NCBI RefSeq assembly: GCF_010686755.1
Contig: NZ_JAAGXA010000011.1
Span: 62,001 to 126,000, forward strand
Direction of reading: 5' to 3'
DNA length: 64,000 bases
Origin: Nocardioides zeae
GTDB taxonomy: Bacteria > Actinomycetota > Actinomycetes > Propionibacteriales > Nocardioidaceae
The translations under genes were made by a program, and so were the position numbers. Below, in pieces: positions 33,805 through 42,296 of this stretch; the stretch's first letter is position 1, and every line of letters begins with the position of its first letter. The notes under the pieces were generated by a model that saw only the letters and a list, made by a program, of their open reading frames with translations, was not told where the DNA came from and did not search any database.

Positions 33805-34026
33805 GTGGAGATCCTGCTCTGGCTCGTGCCGCCGGCCGTGGTGACGGTCGTCGCCATGGTGTGGGTGTCGTGGCTCGGTCGGGAGCGCTCGGCGCCCGAT
33901 CGTCACGAGCAGGTACGCCGCATCGGCAGCGCCCTCGAGCAGCCGCCCCGCGCTGGTTACGCCGTGCCGCCGTCACGTCGTGATCGCAGCACGGGCGTCG
34001 CCGTCCGTCGTCCGGGGGCGGACTGA
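33805..34026 (+). CDS. Small single-pass membrane protein, hypothetical
   Basis: The 73-residue protein has one N-terminal membrane helix (ILLWLVPPAVVTVVAMVWVSWLG) and a basic cytosolic tail (RRIGSALEQPPRAGYAVPPSRRDRS). It sits between moaE and the PDZ protease. No function is recognised. Its support is a clear transmembrane pattern and a leaderless-type promoter. Confidence 0.65.
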   Translation: MEILLWLVPPAVVTVVAMVWVSWLGRERSAPDRHEQVRRIGSALEQPPRAGYAVPPSRRDRSTGVAVRRPGAD

Positions 34027-34073
34027 GCGGACCGGCCGCCCGGACCCTTGCGGTCATTTGAGAGGCTAGGGCC

Positions 34074-35144
34074 ATGACCCAGCGGACCCTGGCGGGAATC
34101 GTCGCCGTGCCGCTGGTGGTCGCGCTCTGGGCCGCGGCCTTCTTCCTGCCCGCCCCGTTCGTGACCTACTACCCGGGCCAGACCGCCGACCTCATCGGCG
34201 ACGAGGACGGCGCGAGCATCACGGTGGAGGACCACGAGGTCTACCCGCCCACCGCGGGGGAGCTGCGGATGACGACGGCGAGCATCACCCGCCCGGAGAC
34301 CAAGCTGACCCTGGCGGAGGCGCTCCTCGCCTGGCGGGACCCGGACGCGTCCGTGCGTCCCTACGACACGGTCTACACCGAGGACGAGGACGACGAGACC
34401 TCGGCCCAGGAGTCCGCGCTGCAGATGACGAGCTCGGTCGACGTCTCCGTCGCGGTGGCGCTCGAGGCGCTCGACATCGACGTGACCTCCACGGTGCAGG
34501 TCGGAGCCGTCGAGGACGGGTTCCCCGCTGCCGGGGTGCTGCAGCCCGGTGACCTCATCCGCGCCGTCGACGGCGAGGAGCTGACCGATCCGGCGCAGCT
34601 CGGCGACATCGTGCGGCGTGCCGGCGTCGGTGCGCAGTTCGACGTGACCGTCGAGCGGGACGGCACCGAGCGCGAGGTGCAGATCTCGTCGGTCGCCGAC
34701 GAGGACGACCGCACCGGCGAGACGGTGGCCCGCATCGGGATCACGCCCCTCCAGGGCTTCGAGTTCCCGTTCCCGGTCACGCTGACGCCGCCGCCCGGCA
34801 TCGGGGGCTCGAGCGCCGGCACGATGTTCGCGCTCGCGGTCTACGACTACCTGACGCCCGGCAACCTGACGGGCGGGCTGGACATCGCCGGCACCGGCAC
34901 CATCTCCGTCGAGGGCGACGTCGGTCAGATCGGTGGCATCCAGCAGAAGATCCCCGGCGCCCGGGACGCAGGGGCCGACGTCTTCCTCGTGCCCTCCGCC
35001 AACTGCGGCGAGGCGCTCCAAGCCGCCCGGGGCTCGATGCGCATCGTCGCGATCGACACCTTCGACCGGGCGGTCTCCACCGTCGAGGCGCTCGCCCAGG
35101 ACCCCGACGCCGATGTGCTGACCTGCGAGGACGTGGTGGGATGA
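34074..35144 (+). CDS. Membrane-anchored PDZ / Lon-like serine protease
   Basis: The 356-residue protein has an N-terminal membrane anchor (LAGIVAVPLVVALWAAAFFLP). It then has a PDZ domain (VGAVEDGFPAAGVLQPGDLIRAVDGEEL) and a C-terminal Lon-type S16 protease domain with Ser in PGIGGSSAGTMFALA and Lys in IGGIQQKIPGARDAG forming the dyad. It is the counterpart of the mycobacterial Rv3194c-type protein and probably cleaves or holds substrates outside the membrane. ATGA overlap with the next gene suggests one operon with PPA1309 and UPF0182 genes. Confidence 0.87.
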   Translation: MTQRTLAGIVAVPLVVALWAAAFFLPAPFVTYYPGQTADLIGDEDGASITVEDHEVYPPTAGELRMTTASITRPETKLTLAEALLAWRDPDASVRPYDTVYTEDEDDETSAQESALQMTSSVDVSVAVALEALDIDVTSTVQVGAVEDGFPAAGVLQPGDLIRAVDGEELTDPAQLGDIVRRAGVGAQFDVTVERDGTEREVQISSVADEDDRTGETVARIGITPLQGFEFPFPVTLTPPPGIGGSSAGTMFALAVYDYLTPGNLTGGLDIAGTGTISVEGDVGQIGGIQQKIPGARDAGADVFLVPSANCGEALQAARGSMRIVAIDTFDRAVSTVEALAQDPDADVLTCEDVVG

Positions 35145-35785
35145 CCAGCTTCGACCCGAACGACCCGGTGGACCCGCGCGCGTTCGACGGCGTCGTGGGC
35201 AGCAAGCGGAGCGCTGACCTCGACGCCGGTCTCGACACCGACCCGGCGCTCGCCGCTGCCGTGCTGGAGCTCGAGACCCACGCGGCGACCGAGGGCTGGG
35301 GTCAGCCCGCCCGGCTCTACGCGCTCGTCGACACGGCACTGCTCGCCGCGCAGGCCCCCGGTCTCGCGGCGGCGATGGGTCTCGACGAGGACGACGCGGC
35401 GGGCTCGCTGACCCCGGTCGAGCAGGACGAGCTGCCGGGCGACGTGTCCTTCGAGTCGGCCGTCGCCGAGATCGCCTGGCCGCCGCAGGTCGCCGGCTGC
35501 GCAGCCACGCTCGAGCGGCTCGTCCTGCCTCCCGAGGTCGACCCCGAGATCCCCGCCGACCCGGCCGCGGCCGCGGAGTTCGCGCGCTCGCACCCGCTCC
35601 GCCAGGAGGTCCGCATGGTCGTCGGCGTCACGCGCGCCGGCGCGGCGTACTGCGCCCTGCGCATGCGGTCGCACGACGACGAGCACTCCGTGGTCGGAGG
35701 CACCGACCTGGTGCCCGGCCTCGTCCAGCTGCTGTCCACCACCTTCGACGACACCACCTTCGACGACGAGGAGCACCACACGTGA
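35141..35785 (+). CDS. PPA1309 family protein
   Basis: The 214-residue acidic cytosolic protein matches the actinobacterial PPA1309 family: ALAAAVLELETHAATEGWGQPARLYALVDT near the N-terminus, VSFESAVAEIAWPPQVAGCAATLERLVLPPE in the middle and LRQEVRMVVGVTRAGAAYCALRMRSHDDE near the C-terminus. Function is unknown. It sits between protease and UPF0182 genes with 4-bp overlaps on both sides, which implies a stable functional unit. Confidence 0.85.
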   Translation: MTSFDPNDPVDPRAFDGVVGSKRSADLDAGLDTDPALAAAVLELETHAATEGWGQPARLYALVDTALLAAQAPGLAAAMGLDEDDAAGSLTPVEQDELPGDVSFESAVAEIAWPPQVAGCAATLERLVLPPEVDPEIPADPAAAAEFARSHPLRQEVRMVVGVTRAGAAYCALRMRSHDDEHSVVGGTDLVPGLVQLLSTTFDDTTFDDEEHHT

Positions 35786-38700
35786 GCGAGATGTTCGACC
35801 CGGGACCCCGACGACCAGGACGCGGGTCCGGTGGTCGGCCCGCCCCGTCGGGCCGCTCCCGGGCCCTCCTCATCACGGCCATCGTGATCGTCGCGCTGCT
35901 GGTGCTCCTCGCCGGCTTCTCGACGTTCTGGACCGAGCGGCTCTGGTACGACTCGATCGGCTACTCGTCGGTCTTCTCGACGCTGGTGTGGACACGGATC
36001 GGGCTCTTCGCGCTGTTCGGCGTGCTCATGGCCGCCATCGTGTCCCTCAACATGTACCTGGCCTACCGGTTCCGGCCGACGTTCCGTGCGCCGACGGGGG
36101 AGCAGACCAGCCTCGACCGTTACCGCGAGGCCGTGACGCCGGTCCGCCGCTGGCTGCTCGCCATCATCGGTGCGCTCATGGGCGTGTTCGCCGGCACCTC
36201 GGCGTCGGGTCAGTGGCGTGACTACCAGCTCTGGCGCAACGCGCAGAGCTTCGGCAAGGACGACCCGTTCTTCGGCAAGGACCTCGGCTTCTACGTCTTC
36301 GAGCTCCCGTGGCTCCACTTCCTCGTGGACTTCACCATGGCCGCGCTCGTCGTGGCCGTCATGGGTGCGGTCGTCGTGCACTACCTGTACGGCGGGATCC
36401 GCCTGCAGGCGGCGCGCGACAAGCTGTCGAGCCCCGCACAGGTCCAGCTCTCGATCCTCGTCGGCCTGCTCGTGCTGGTGAAGGGCGTCGACTACTTCCT
36501 CGACCGGTACGACCTGCTGTCGGCGACCGGTGGCTACATCGACGGCATGGGCTACACCGACGAGAACGCGGTGCTCCCGGCGAAGAACATCCTCATGGGC
36601 ATCGCGGTCATCTGCGCGGTGCTGTTCTTCCTCAACGTCTGGCGCCGCACGTGGATGCTGCCGACGGTCGGCCTCGGCCTGCTCGTGCTCTCCTCGATCC
36701 TGCTCGGCATGATCTGGCCGGCGATCATGGAGCGCTTCCAGGTGCTGCCGACGCAGGCGGACAAGGAGGCGCCCTACATCGAGAAGCACCTCGCGGCGAC
36801 GAAGGACGCGTTCGGGATCGCGGACGTGGAGATCGACGACTTCGACGCCCAGACGAACCTGACCGACTCCACCGCGGAGACCCGCACGGCTCTCGCGCAG
36901 ACGGTCGCCAACTCCGGCGGCGTGCGCCTCGTCGACCCGGCGGTCGTGCCCCAGACGTTCCAGCAGCTCCAGCAGGTGCGCGGCTACTACACGGTGCCGG
37001 ACGTCCTCGACGTCGACACCTACGAGATCGACGGGGTCGAGCGCGACGTCGTGCTCGGTGTACGCGAGCTCAACCAGCAGGGCATCTCGGAGAGCAGCCA
37101 GAACTGGGCCAACCTCCACACCGTCTACACCCACGGTTACGGCGTCATCGCGGCGTACGGCAACCAGAAGCGCGCGGACAACGAGACCATCGTGTCGCAG
37201 GACCCGGCCTGGGCGGAGACGAACCTCCCGCCGCAGGGCGACCTCACGAACCTGTCGGGCGAGGGCGGCTACGAGGGTCGGATCTACTTCGGCGAGAACA
37301 GCCCCTCGTACTCGATCGTCGGCAAGTCCAGCGAGGGCGCCAACGACGTGGAGCTCGACCTGCCCCGCGGCAACGACGGTGGGACCACCACGACCTACGA
37401 CGGCGCGGACGGCGTGCCGGTGGGCGGGCTCTTCAACAAGCTCCTGTACGCCGTGAAGTTCGGCGAGCCCAACATCGTGCTGTCGGGCCGCGTCAACGAG
37501 AACTCGAAGATCCTCTACGACCGCGAGCCGCAGCGCCGGGTCGAGAAGGCCGCGCCGTGGCTCACGGTGGACAACGACGCGCTGCCGGCCGTGGTGGACG
37601 GCCGCGTCGTCTGGATCATCGACGGCTACACGACGACGGACCAGTTCCCGCTGTCCAACAGCGAGTCGTTCGACGAGATGACCGACGACTCGCTGGCGGA
37701 GAACAACCCGTTCCAGACGGTGCCGACCGACGAGATCAACTACATCCGCAACGCGGTCAAGGCCACGGTCGACGCCTACGACGGCACGGTGACGCTCTAC
37801 GCCTGGGACGAGGAGGACCCCATGCTGAAGGCGTGGATGGGTGCCTTCCCCGGCACGGTCGAGGACCGCAGCGAGATCCCCGAGGCCCTGCTCGACCACA
37901 TGCGGTACCCCGAGGACATGTTCAAGGTGCAGCGCTACCAGCTGGCCTCCTACCACGTGGACGACGCGAACGACTTCTACGAGGGCAACGACCGCTGGGA
38001 GGTGCCGGCCGACCCGAACGACGCATCGAGCCTGCAGCCGGCCTACCGCCTCTCCGTCCCGTCCGGCGACAGCCTGGTGCCCGACACCTTCTCGCTCACC
38101 AGCGTCTACACGCCGGCGAACCGCCAGAACCTCGCCGCGTTCGTGCAGGTCAACGGCGACGCGGCGTCGGAGGGGTACGGCGAGTTCCGGGTGCGTCGAC
38201 TGAGCTCGACCAACCAGGTCTCGGGTCCAGGCCAGATCGCCAACCAGATCCAGTCCGACCAGGACGTCACGGATGCCCTGCTGCCCTACTCGCGCGGCGA
38301 CATCAGCACCATCTACGGCAACCTGATCACGCTGCCCGTGGGGGAGAGCCTCCTCTACGTGCAGCCGCTCTACTCGATCCGCACCGAGGGCAGCGGAAAC
38401 TACCCCGTGCTGCGCTTCGTCGCCGTCTCCTTCGGTGACGACCGGGTCGGCATCGGCCAGACGCTGGCCCAGGCGTTGGCCGACGTGCTCAACGTCGGGC
38501 CCATCGACGAGCCGGTCGAGACGCCGGAGGGTGAGGGCGACGGCGACGGCGGGGAGGGCGAGCAGCCCACCGAGCCGACGGGCACGCTCGAGGAGCAGAT
38601 CCGCGACGCGCTCAGCGCCGCCGACGCCGCGTTCACGGAGGCCGATGCCGCTCTCGCCGAGGGTGACCTCGGCACGTACGGCGACAAGGTCGCCGAGGGG

Positions 38701-38826
38701 CAGGAGCTCGTCGAGACCGCGCTCGAGCTGGCCCAGGGTCTGCCCGGCGGCGGAGCGGACACCGGCGACACCGGCGACGCTGGCGACGGAGCGACGGACG
38801 AGCCGACTGCTGAGCCGACCGAGTAG
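35782..38826 (+). CDS. UPF0182 family large transmembrane protein
   Basis: The 1014-residue protein has about seven N-terminal membrane helices (first LLITAIVIVALLVLLAGFSTF). A large extracytoplasmic domain with typical motifs follows (LWYDSIGYSSVF near the start, GYGVIAAYGNQ, RIYFGENSPSYSIVG, ESLLYVQPLY). The acidic C-terminal tail (EGEGDGDGGEGEQ ... GDTGDAGDGATD) is low-complexity. Function is unknown. It ends the operon begun by the PDZ protease, as in mycobacterial Rv3194c-Rv3193c. GTG start by overlap with PPA1309. Confidence 0.9.
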   Translation: MSEMFDPGPRRPGRGSGGRPAPSGRSRALLITAIVIVALLVLLAGFSTFWTERLWYDSIGYSSVFSTLVWTRIGLFALFGVLMAAIVSLNMYLAYRFRPTFRAPTGEQTSLDRYREAVTPVRRWLLAIIGALMGVFAGTSASGQWRDYQLWRNAQSFGKDDPFFGKDLGFYVFELPWLHFLVDFTMAALVVAVMGAVVVHYLYGGIRLQAARDKLSSPAQVQLSILVGLLVLVKGVDYFLDRYDLLSATGGYIDGMGYTDENAVLPAKNILMGIAVICAVLFFLNVWRRTWMLPTVGLGLLVLSSILLGMIWPAIMERFQVLPTQADKEAPYIEKHLAATKDAFGIADVEIDDFDAQTNLTDSTAETRTALAQTVANSGGVRLVDPAVVPQTFQQLQQVRGYYTVPDVLDVDTYEIDGVERDVVLGVRELNQQGISESSQNWANLHTVYTHGYGVIAAYGNQKRADNETIVSQDPAWAETNLPPQGDLTNLSGEGGYEGRIYFGENSPSYSIVGKSSEGANDVELDLPRGNDGGTTTTYDGADGVPVGGLFNKLLYAVKFGEPNIVLSGRVNENSKILYDREPQRRVEKAAPWLTVDNDALPAVVDGRVVWIIDGYTTTDQFPLSNSESFDEMTDDSLAENNPFQTVPTDEINYIRNAVKATVDAYDGTVTLYAWDEEDPMLKAWMGAFPGTVEDRSEIPEALLDHMRYPEDMFKVQRYQLASYHVDDANDFYEGNDRWEVPADPNDASSLQPAYRLSVPSGDSLVPDTFSLTSVYTPANRQNLAAFVQVNGDAASEGYGEFRVRRLSSTNQVSGPGQIANQIQSDQDVTDALLPYSRGDISTIYGNLITLPVGESLLYVQPLYSIRTEGSGNYPVLRFVAVSFGDDRVGIGQTLAQALADVLNVGPIDEPVETPEGEGDGDGGEGEQPTEPTGTLEEQIRDALSAADAAFTEADAALAEGDLGTYGDKVAEGQELVETALELAQGLPGGGADTGDTGDAGDGATDEPTAEPTE

Positions 38827-38854
38827 GTCGCTGACCTGCGGTGATGCCCCGATT

Positions 38855-38884
38855 GGGGCCGGGTGACCTGGTTCACCCGGCCCC
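38855..38884 (+). terminator. Terminator after UPF0182 gene
   Basis: GGGGCCGGGTGA (38855-38866) and TCACCCGGCCCC (38873-38884) form a perfect 12-bp stem with a 6-nt loop, followed by GATTTGG. Confidence 0.7.
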
Positions 38885-38887
38885 GAT

Positions 38888-38916
38888 TTGGCGTCTGGAG
38901 GCGTTCCGCGTAATGT
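38888..38916 (+). promoter_or_regulatory. Promoter of tRNA-fMet
   Basis: -35 TTGGCG (38888-38893), a 17-bp spacer and -10 TAATGT (38911-38916) give a start near 38923, 6 nt before the mature tRNA. Confidence 0.65.
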
Positions 38917-38928
38917 TCTGTTCACCGA

Positions 38929-39002
38929 CGCGGGGTGGAGCAGCTCGGTAGCTCGCTGGGCTCATAACCCAGAGGTCGCAGGTTCAAATCCTGCCCCCGC
39001 TA
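38929..39002 (+). tRNA. Initiator tRNA-fMet (CAT)
   Basis: It folds as a full cloverleaf with anticodon CAT at 38963-38965. Initiator hallmarks are a non-paired 1:72 (C1 against U72), an A11:U24 pair in the D stem and three consecutive G:C pairs at the base of the anticodon loop (GGG ... CCC). The T arm is GCAGG-TTCAAAT-CCTGC. CCA is not encoded (CAA follows A73). Confidence 0.95.
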
Positions 39003-39008
39003 CAAGGG

Positions 39009-39040
39009 AAAGGCCCCTGATCTACGGATCAGGGGCCTTT
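39009..39040 (+). terminator. Terminator of tRNA-fMet
   Basis: AAAGGCCCCTGATC and GATCAGGGGCCTTT form a perfect 14-bp stem with a TACG loop, with a T-rich 3' end. Confidence 0.85.
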
Positions 39041-39159
39041 CGTCATCTCCGGCCCGGTACCCCGGCGGAACCCCGTGGATGAGCGCGGATCGACGCGGAT
39101 CGACGCGGTGCGAACGTGACCCGCGGCGGTCAGCGGGCGCCGTTGGTCCGCACCGCCGA

Positions 39160-39165
39160 TAGCCT
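39160..39165 (+). promoter_or_regulatory. -10 element (TAGCCT) of a probable leaderless promoter
   Basis: It ends 6 nt before ATG 39172. Confidence 0.5.
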
Positions 39166-39171
39166 TCGCGC

Positions 39172-39483
39172 ATGGGTCGCGACCGGGGAGGGGCACGACG
39201 GGCTCGACGCGATCTGCGTCTCCTGCTGAACGAGTGGGACCCCATCGGCGTGTTCGTGGTGAGCGGTCCTGAGGACTGTAGGCCGGACGCCGACGACGAG
39301 TACGACTGCATCCGCGACGGGATCCTCCGCAGGTTGCGCCGCGGCAGCACTCGCGAGGACGTCGCCGCGTACCTGAGACACGAGCTGGACGAGCACTTCG
39401 GGATGCCGGACGAGCCGGTGCCCCCGGAGCTGCTGGATCAACTGTTCGTTCGGTGGGGATCGGCTCGGGTGGACGGGAGCTGA
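39172..39483 (+). CDS. Small hypothetical protein (DUF1871-like)
   Basis: The 103-residue protein includes RLLLNEWDPIGVFVV, DEYDCIRDGILRRLRRGSTREDVAAYL and ELLDQLFVRW. The LNEWDPIG...DEYDxI pattern is like the DUF1871 family, often small accessory proteins of unknown role. It lies between tRNA-fMet and the degenerate tRNA copy, so it may be cargo left by an integrated element. Family assignment is from memory and moderate. Confidence 0.6.
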   Translation: MGRDRGGARRARRDLRLLLNEWDPIGVFVVSGPEDCRPDADDEYDCIRDGILRRLRRGSTREDVAAYLRHELDEHFGMPDEPVPPELLDQLFVRWGSARVDGS

Positions 39484-39507
39484 CGTCGACGGAGACCTGA
39501 ACCCGTT

Positions 39508-39541
39508 CAGAGGTCGCAGGTCCACGTCCTGCCCCCACTAC
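39508..39541 (+). pseudogene. Degenerate 3' fragment of tRNA-fMet (attachment-site-like)
   Basis: These 34 nt match positions 38970-39003 of the tRNA-fMet region at 30 of 34 bases (variable loop, T arm and acceptor 3' strand). The 5' half is absent. The spacing to the following terminator equals that at the real tRNA. This is the arrangement left by integration at a tRNA 3' end or by local duplication. Confidence 0.75.
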
Positions 39542-39546
39542 GGAGG

Positions 39547-39578
39547 AACGGCCCCCGATCTCCGGATCGGGGGCCGTT
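39547..39578 (+). terminator. Terminator copy downstream of the tRNA fragment
   Basis: AACGGCCCCCGATC and GATCGGGGGCCGTT (14-bp stem, TCCG loop) is a diverged copy of the tRNA-fMet terminator at 39009-39040. It may also end the leftward-read SDR transcript. Confidence 0.7.
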
Positions 39579-39632
39579 CGCTCGTCCGGCCGGGACCGCC
39601 GTCGCATCGCTCGACGGCCGTGGTCGACGCGG

Positions 39633-40436
39633 TCACACGAGGTGGATGCCTCCGCCGACGCGCAGGTTCTCGCCTGTCACGTACGCCGCGTCGTCGCCAG
39701 CGAGGAAGGCCACTGCCTTGCTCACGTCGTCGGGATCTCCGACCCGACGGAGAGGGATGCCGGCCGCCGGGTCGCCGCCGCCCGCCCCCGGGCGGCTCGC
39801 CGCCAGCGCGCGGATCCGGGCTGTCTGGATGAGGCCCGGTGACAGTGCGTTGGCGCGGATGCCCTCGGGGCCGAGCTCGACGGCCAACGATCGGGTGTAG
39901 CGCACGACGGCGGCCTTCGCCGCGGCGTACAGCGCGAGCTGCCCCGTGCCTGCCTCGACGTCGACGCCGATGGTGGCGATGTTGACGACGGATCCACCGG
40001 GCCTGGTCAGGTGGGGCGCCGCAGCGCGGCACATGTTGACGGTCCCGATGAGGTTGAGGTCGACCACTCGCCGCACGTCCTCGTCGGTCGTCGTGGTCGC
40101 CGTGCTGCGGTCGTAGGGTGTCACGGCTCCTCCCGCGTTGTTGACGAGGATGTCGAGGCCGGACCACTCCCGGACGACCTGGGCGACCGCGGCGTCGGCC
40201 GCTGCGGCGTCGGTGATGTCAGCCTGGATCGCGATGCTGCGCACCCCGAGAGCCCGGATCTCGTCGGCCACCGTGGGTGCGGTGAGCTCTTCCTGCCACC
40301 TCTGTGCGACGTCGAGGTCGATGTCGATGATGGCTACGTCGGCTCCGAGTGATGCCAGCCTCAGTGCGTGCGCACGGCCCATGCCGCCCGCGCCTCCCGT
40401 GACGATCGCCCGCCGGTTCGCGAGAACTCCGCTCAT
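39633..40436 (-). CDS. Short-chain dehydrogenase/reductase (SDR)
   Basis: The 267-residue classical SDR has the NAD(P) motif VTGGAGGMGRAHA (Tgx3GxG-like), an acidic residue at the end of beta 2 (IIDIDLD, favouring NAD), ILVNNAGG, a catalytic region VNIATIG and LYAAAKAAVV. The catalytic motif is YxxxK. The usual Ser upstream of Tyr is not obvious: ATIGVDVEAGTGQLALYAAAK lacks Ser at the expected place. It is first gene of the catabolic region and divergent from a flavoprotein hydroxylase, so it may oxidise a pathway alcohol. Confidence 0.85.
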   Translation of the reverse strand: MSGVLANRRAIVTGGAGGMGRAHALRLASLGADVAIIDIDLDVAQRWQEELTAPTVADEIRALGVRSIAIQADITDAAAADAAVAQVVREWSGLDILVNNAGGAVTPYDRSTATTTTDEDVRRVVDLNLIGTVNMCRAAAPHLTRPGGSVVNIATIGVDVEAGTGQLALYAAAKAAVVRYTRSLAVELGPEGIRANALSPGLIQTARIRALAASRPGAGGGDPAAGIPLRRVGDPDDVSKAVAFLAGDDAAYVTGENLRVGGGIHLV

Positions 40437-40575
40437 GTCTGCTCCGTTCCTCTGGGTTCCGTGGCGCAGCTCGTCCGTCGGTGCGCGCTCGACCAGCCGA
40501 GGGGAGGACGTCCTGCTCACGGGTCGACGCACCTTCATCCGATCTCGGCTACCCGCGACACGTGTCGTCCCGCTG

Positions 40576-40591
40576 CACGGAACGGTCCGTG
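40576..40591. promoter_or_regulatory. Palindrome in the SDR / hydroxylase divergent region
   Basis: CACGGA-ACGG-TCCGTG is a 6-4-6 inverted repeat about 35 bp upstream of the hydroxylase ATG. It is a possible operator. A separate GGTTCCG half-site lies near 40455. Confidence 0.4.
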
Positions 40592-40625
40592 GAGGCGACG
40601 GGTGACGGGTGGTGCCCTTCCGCCC

Positions 40626-42296
40626 ATGAGTCAGAACGCAGCAGCGCACGAGTACGACGTCGTCGTGGCGGGAGCCGGTCCGACCGGGCTCGTGCTGGCG
40701 ATCGACCTGGGGCGCCGCGGGGTGCGGACCCTCCTGGTCGAGAAGGACCCGACGACCAAGGAGTGGCCCAAGATGGACCGCTCCAACGCCCGCACGATGG
40801 AGATCTTCCGCCGCCTGGGGTTGGCGGACGAGGTGAGAGGGCTCGGCTACCCGGCGGAGGCTTCGATGGATGTGCTCGTCGTCTCCTCCCTCGCCGAGCA
40901 GCCCCTGACCGTGCTCGAGTACGCGACGGTGGCGGAGCATCGCACGGCGATCGCCGCGTCGCGGGACGGCTCCGAGCCTCTCGAGCCCTACCAGCTCGTG
41001 TCCCAGAACGACCTGGAGCCGCTGCTGCGTAGTGTCGCCGAGACGACGCCCGGGGTCGACGTCCGTTTCGGCTGCGAGGTTCTGGACTTCTCCCAGGACG
41101 AGGACGGCGTCACGGTGTCGCTCGGCGGCGCCGGGGGCGGTGCGGTCAGGGCCGGCTACCTGGTGGGGTGTGACGGCGGCGTCAGCACGGTCCGCAAGAA
41201 GCTGGGGATCCCGCTGTCCGGGCGCGGCGGCATCGGTGAGCTCGTTCAGGTCACCTTCAACTCCGAGGAGCTCTACGAGCGCATCCCGATCGGCAAGGGG
41301 CGTCACTACTACTTCGCTGATGAGCGCGGTGCCGGCTTCGTCGTCCAAGGGAGCCGCCGACAGTTCTCGCTGAACCTCCGCACGAAGCCGGACGAGCCCG
41401 ACCTCGACCTCGAGACGGAGATCCGGAGCCGCGTGGGCTTCGACGTCGACCTGCGGGTCGTCAACAGTCGACGGTGGAAGATGCACCTCCTCCTGGCCGA
41501 CCGCTACCGCGACGGCCGCGTGTTCATCGCCGGCGACGCTGCGCACCTCGTCATCCCGACCGGGGGGCTGGGCATGAACACCGGTGTCGGTGACGCCAAC
41601 GACCTGGCGTGGAAGCTCGCCGGAACCATCCATGGGTGGGGCGGTCCGGAGCTGCTCGACAGCTACGAGATCGAGCGCCGAGCCGTCGGTGTGCGGAACG
41701 TCGAGGCGTCGGGGTGGGCGGCGGAGGGCATGTTCCTGTGGCAGTCCGAGTGGCGCCCCGAGATCTCGGAGGACACGCCGGAAGGTGCCGAGGTGCGTCG
41801 GAAGCTGGCCGCTGCTGCGCAGGAGCATCACCGGAGGGTGTACGAGATGGTCGGGGTGGAGCTGGGCTACTCCTACGCCGGTTCGCCTCTCGTCGTCACC
41901 GAGGACGATGACCCGAGGGCATGGGACACGATCACCTACACCCCGACCGGGCGCCCCGGCACCCGGCTCCCGCACGTCTGGCTGAGCGACGGTCGTGCGG
42001 TGCAGGACGCCCTCGGGGCCGACTACGCGCTGCTCGACCTCACCGGCGAGGCCGACACGGCCGTGGTCGAGGCCGCCTTCGCCCGGTTGGGAGCACCTCT
42101 GGACGTGCTTCGCTCCGACGAGCCTGACGCCCGCAAGGTCTACGGGGCCTCGTTCGTCCTCGTGCGGCCCGACCTCCACATCGTCTGGCGCGGTGACGAC
42201 CTGGGGGGAGTCGCGGACCTGGCGCCGAGGGCCACGGGTCGCGACCGCCAGGCGGTGTCCGCGGGCTCGATCGACGCCCTGGCCGGAGGGCGATGA
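40626..42296 (+). CDS. FAD-dependent aromatic hydroxylase (MhpA/phenol hydroxylase-like)
   Basis: The 556-residue class A flavoprotein monooxygenase has GxGxxG in VVAGAGPTGLVLAIDL, the DG motif GCDGGVSTVRKKLG and the GD motif GDAAHLVIPTGGLGMNTG. A C-terminal thioredoxin-like domain (LPHVWLSDGRAVQDALG ... FVLVRPDLHIVWR) marks the longer MhpA/PheA type. It should hydroxylate a phenolic ring with NAD(P)H and oxygen. ATGA overlap with the next flavoprotein suggests joint action on one substrate, which is not identifiable from sequence. Confidence 0.85.
   Translation: MSQNAAAHEYDVVVAGAGPTGLVLAIDLGRRGVRTLLVEKDPTTKEWPKMDRSNARTMEIFRRLGLADEVRGLGYPAEASMDVLVVSSLAEQPLTVLEYATVAEHRTAIAASRDGSEPLEPYQLVSQNDLEPLLRSVAETTPGVDVRFGCEVLDFSQDEDGVTVSLGGAGGGAVRAGYLVGCDGGVSTVRKKLGIPLSGRGGIGELVQVTFNSEELYERIPIGKGRHYYFADERGAGFVVQGSRRQFSLNLRTKPDEPDLDLETEIRSRVGFDVDLRVVNSRRWKMHLLLADRYRDGRVFIAGDAAHLVIPTGGLGMNTGVGDANDLAWKLAGTIHGWGGPELLDSYEIERRAVGVRNVEASGWAAEGMFLWQSEWRPEISEDTPEGAEVRRKLAAAAQEHHRRVYEMVGVELGYSYAGSPLVVTEDDDPRAWDTITYTPTGRPGTRLPHVWLSDGRAVQDALGADYALLDLTGEADTAVVEAAFARLGAPLDVLRSDEPDARKVYGASFVLVRPDLHIVWRGDDLGGVADLAPRATGRDRQAVSAGSIDALAGGR

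Noticed and set aside
35317..38925. 1202-codon open frame on the minus strand, opposite UPF0182 and PPA1309 genes
   Set aside because: Composition-driven antisense frame typical of GC-rich DNA. The plus-strand products have clear family motifs and membrane helices, while the antisense product is low-complexity Arg/Val/Asp-rich.
39508..39541. Second tRNA gene after tRNA-fMet
   Set aside because: Only the 3' half is present, with T-loop changes and no D arm or anticodon arm.
39003..39541. Intact integrated prophage or integrative element between tRNA-fMet and its fragment
   Set aside because: Only one small gene lies in the interval, and no integrase, excisionase or phage gene was seen anywhere in the window.
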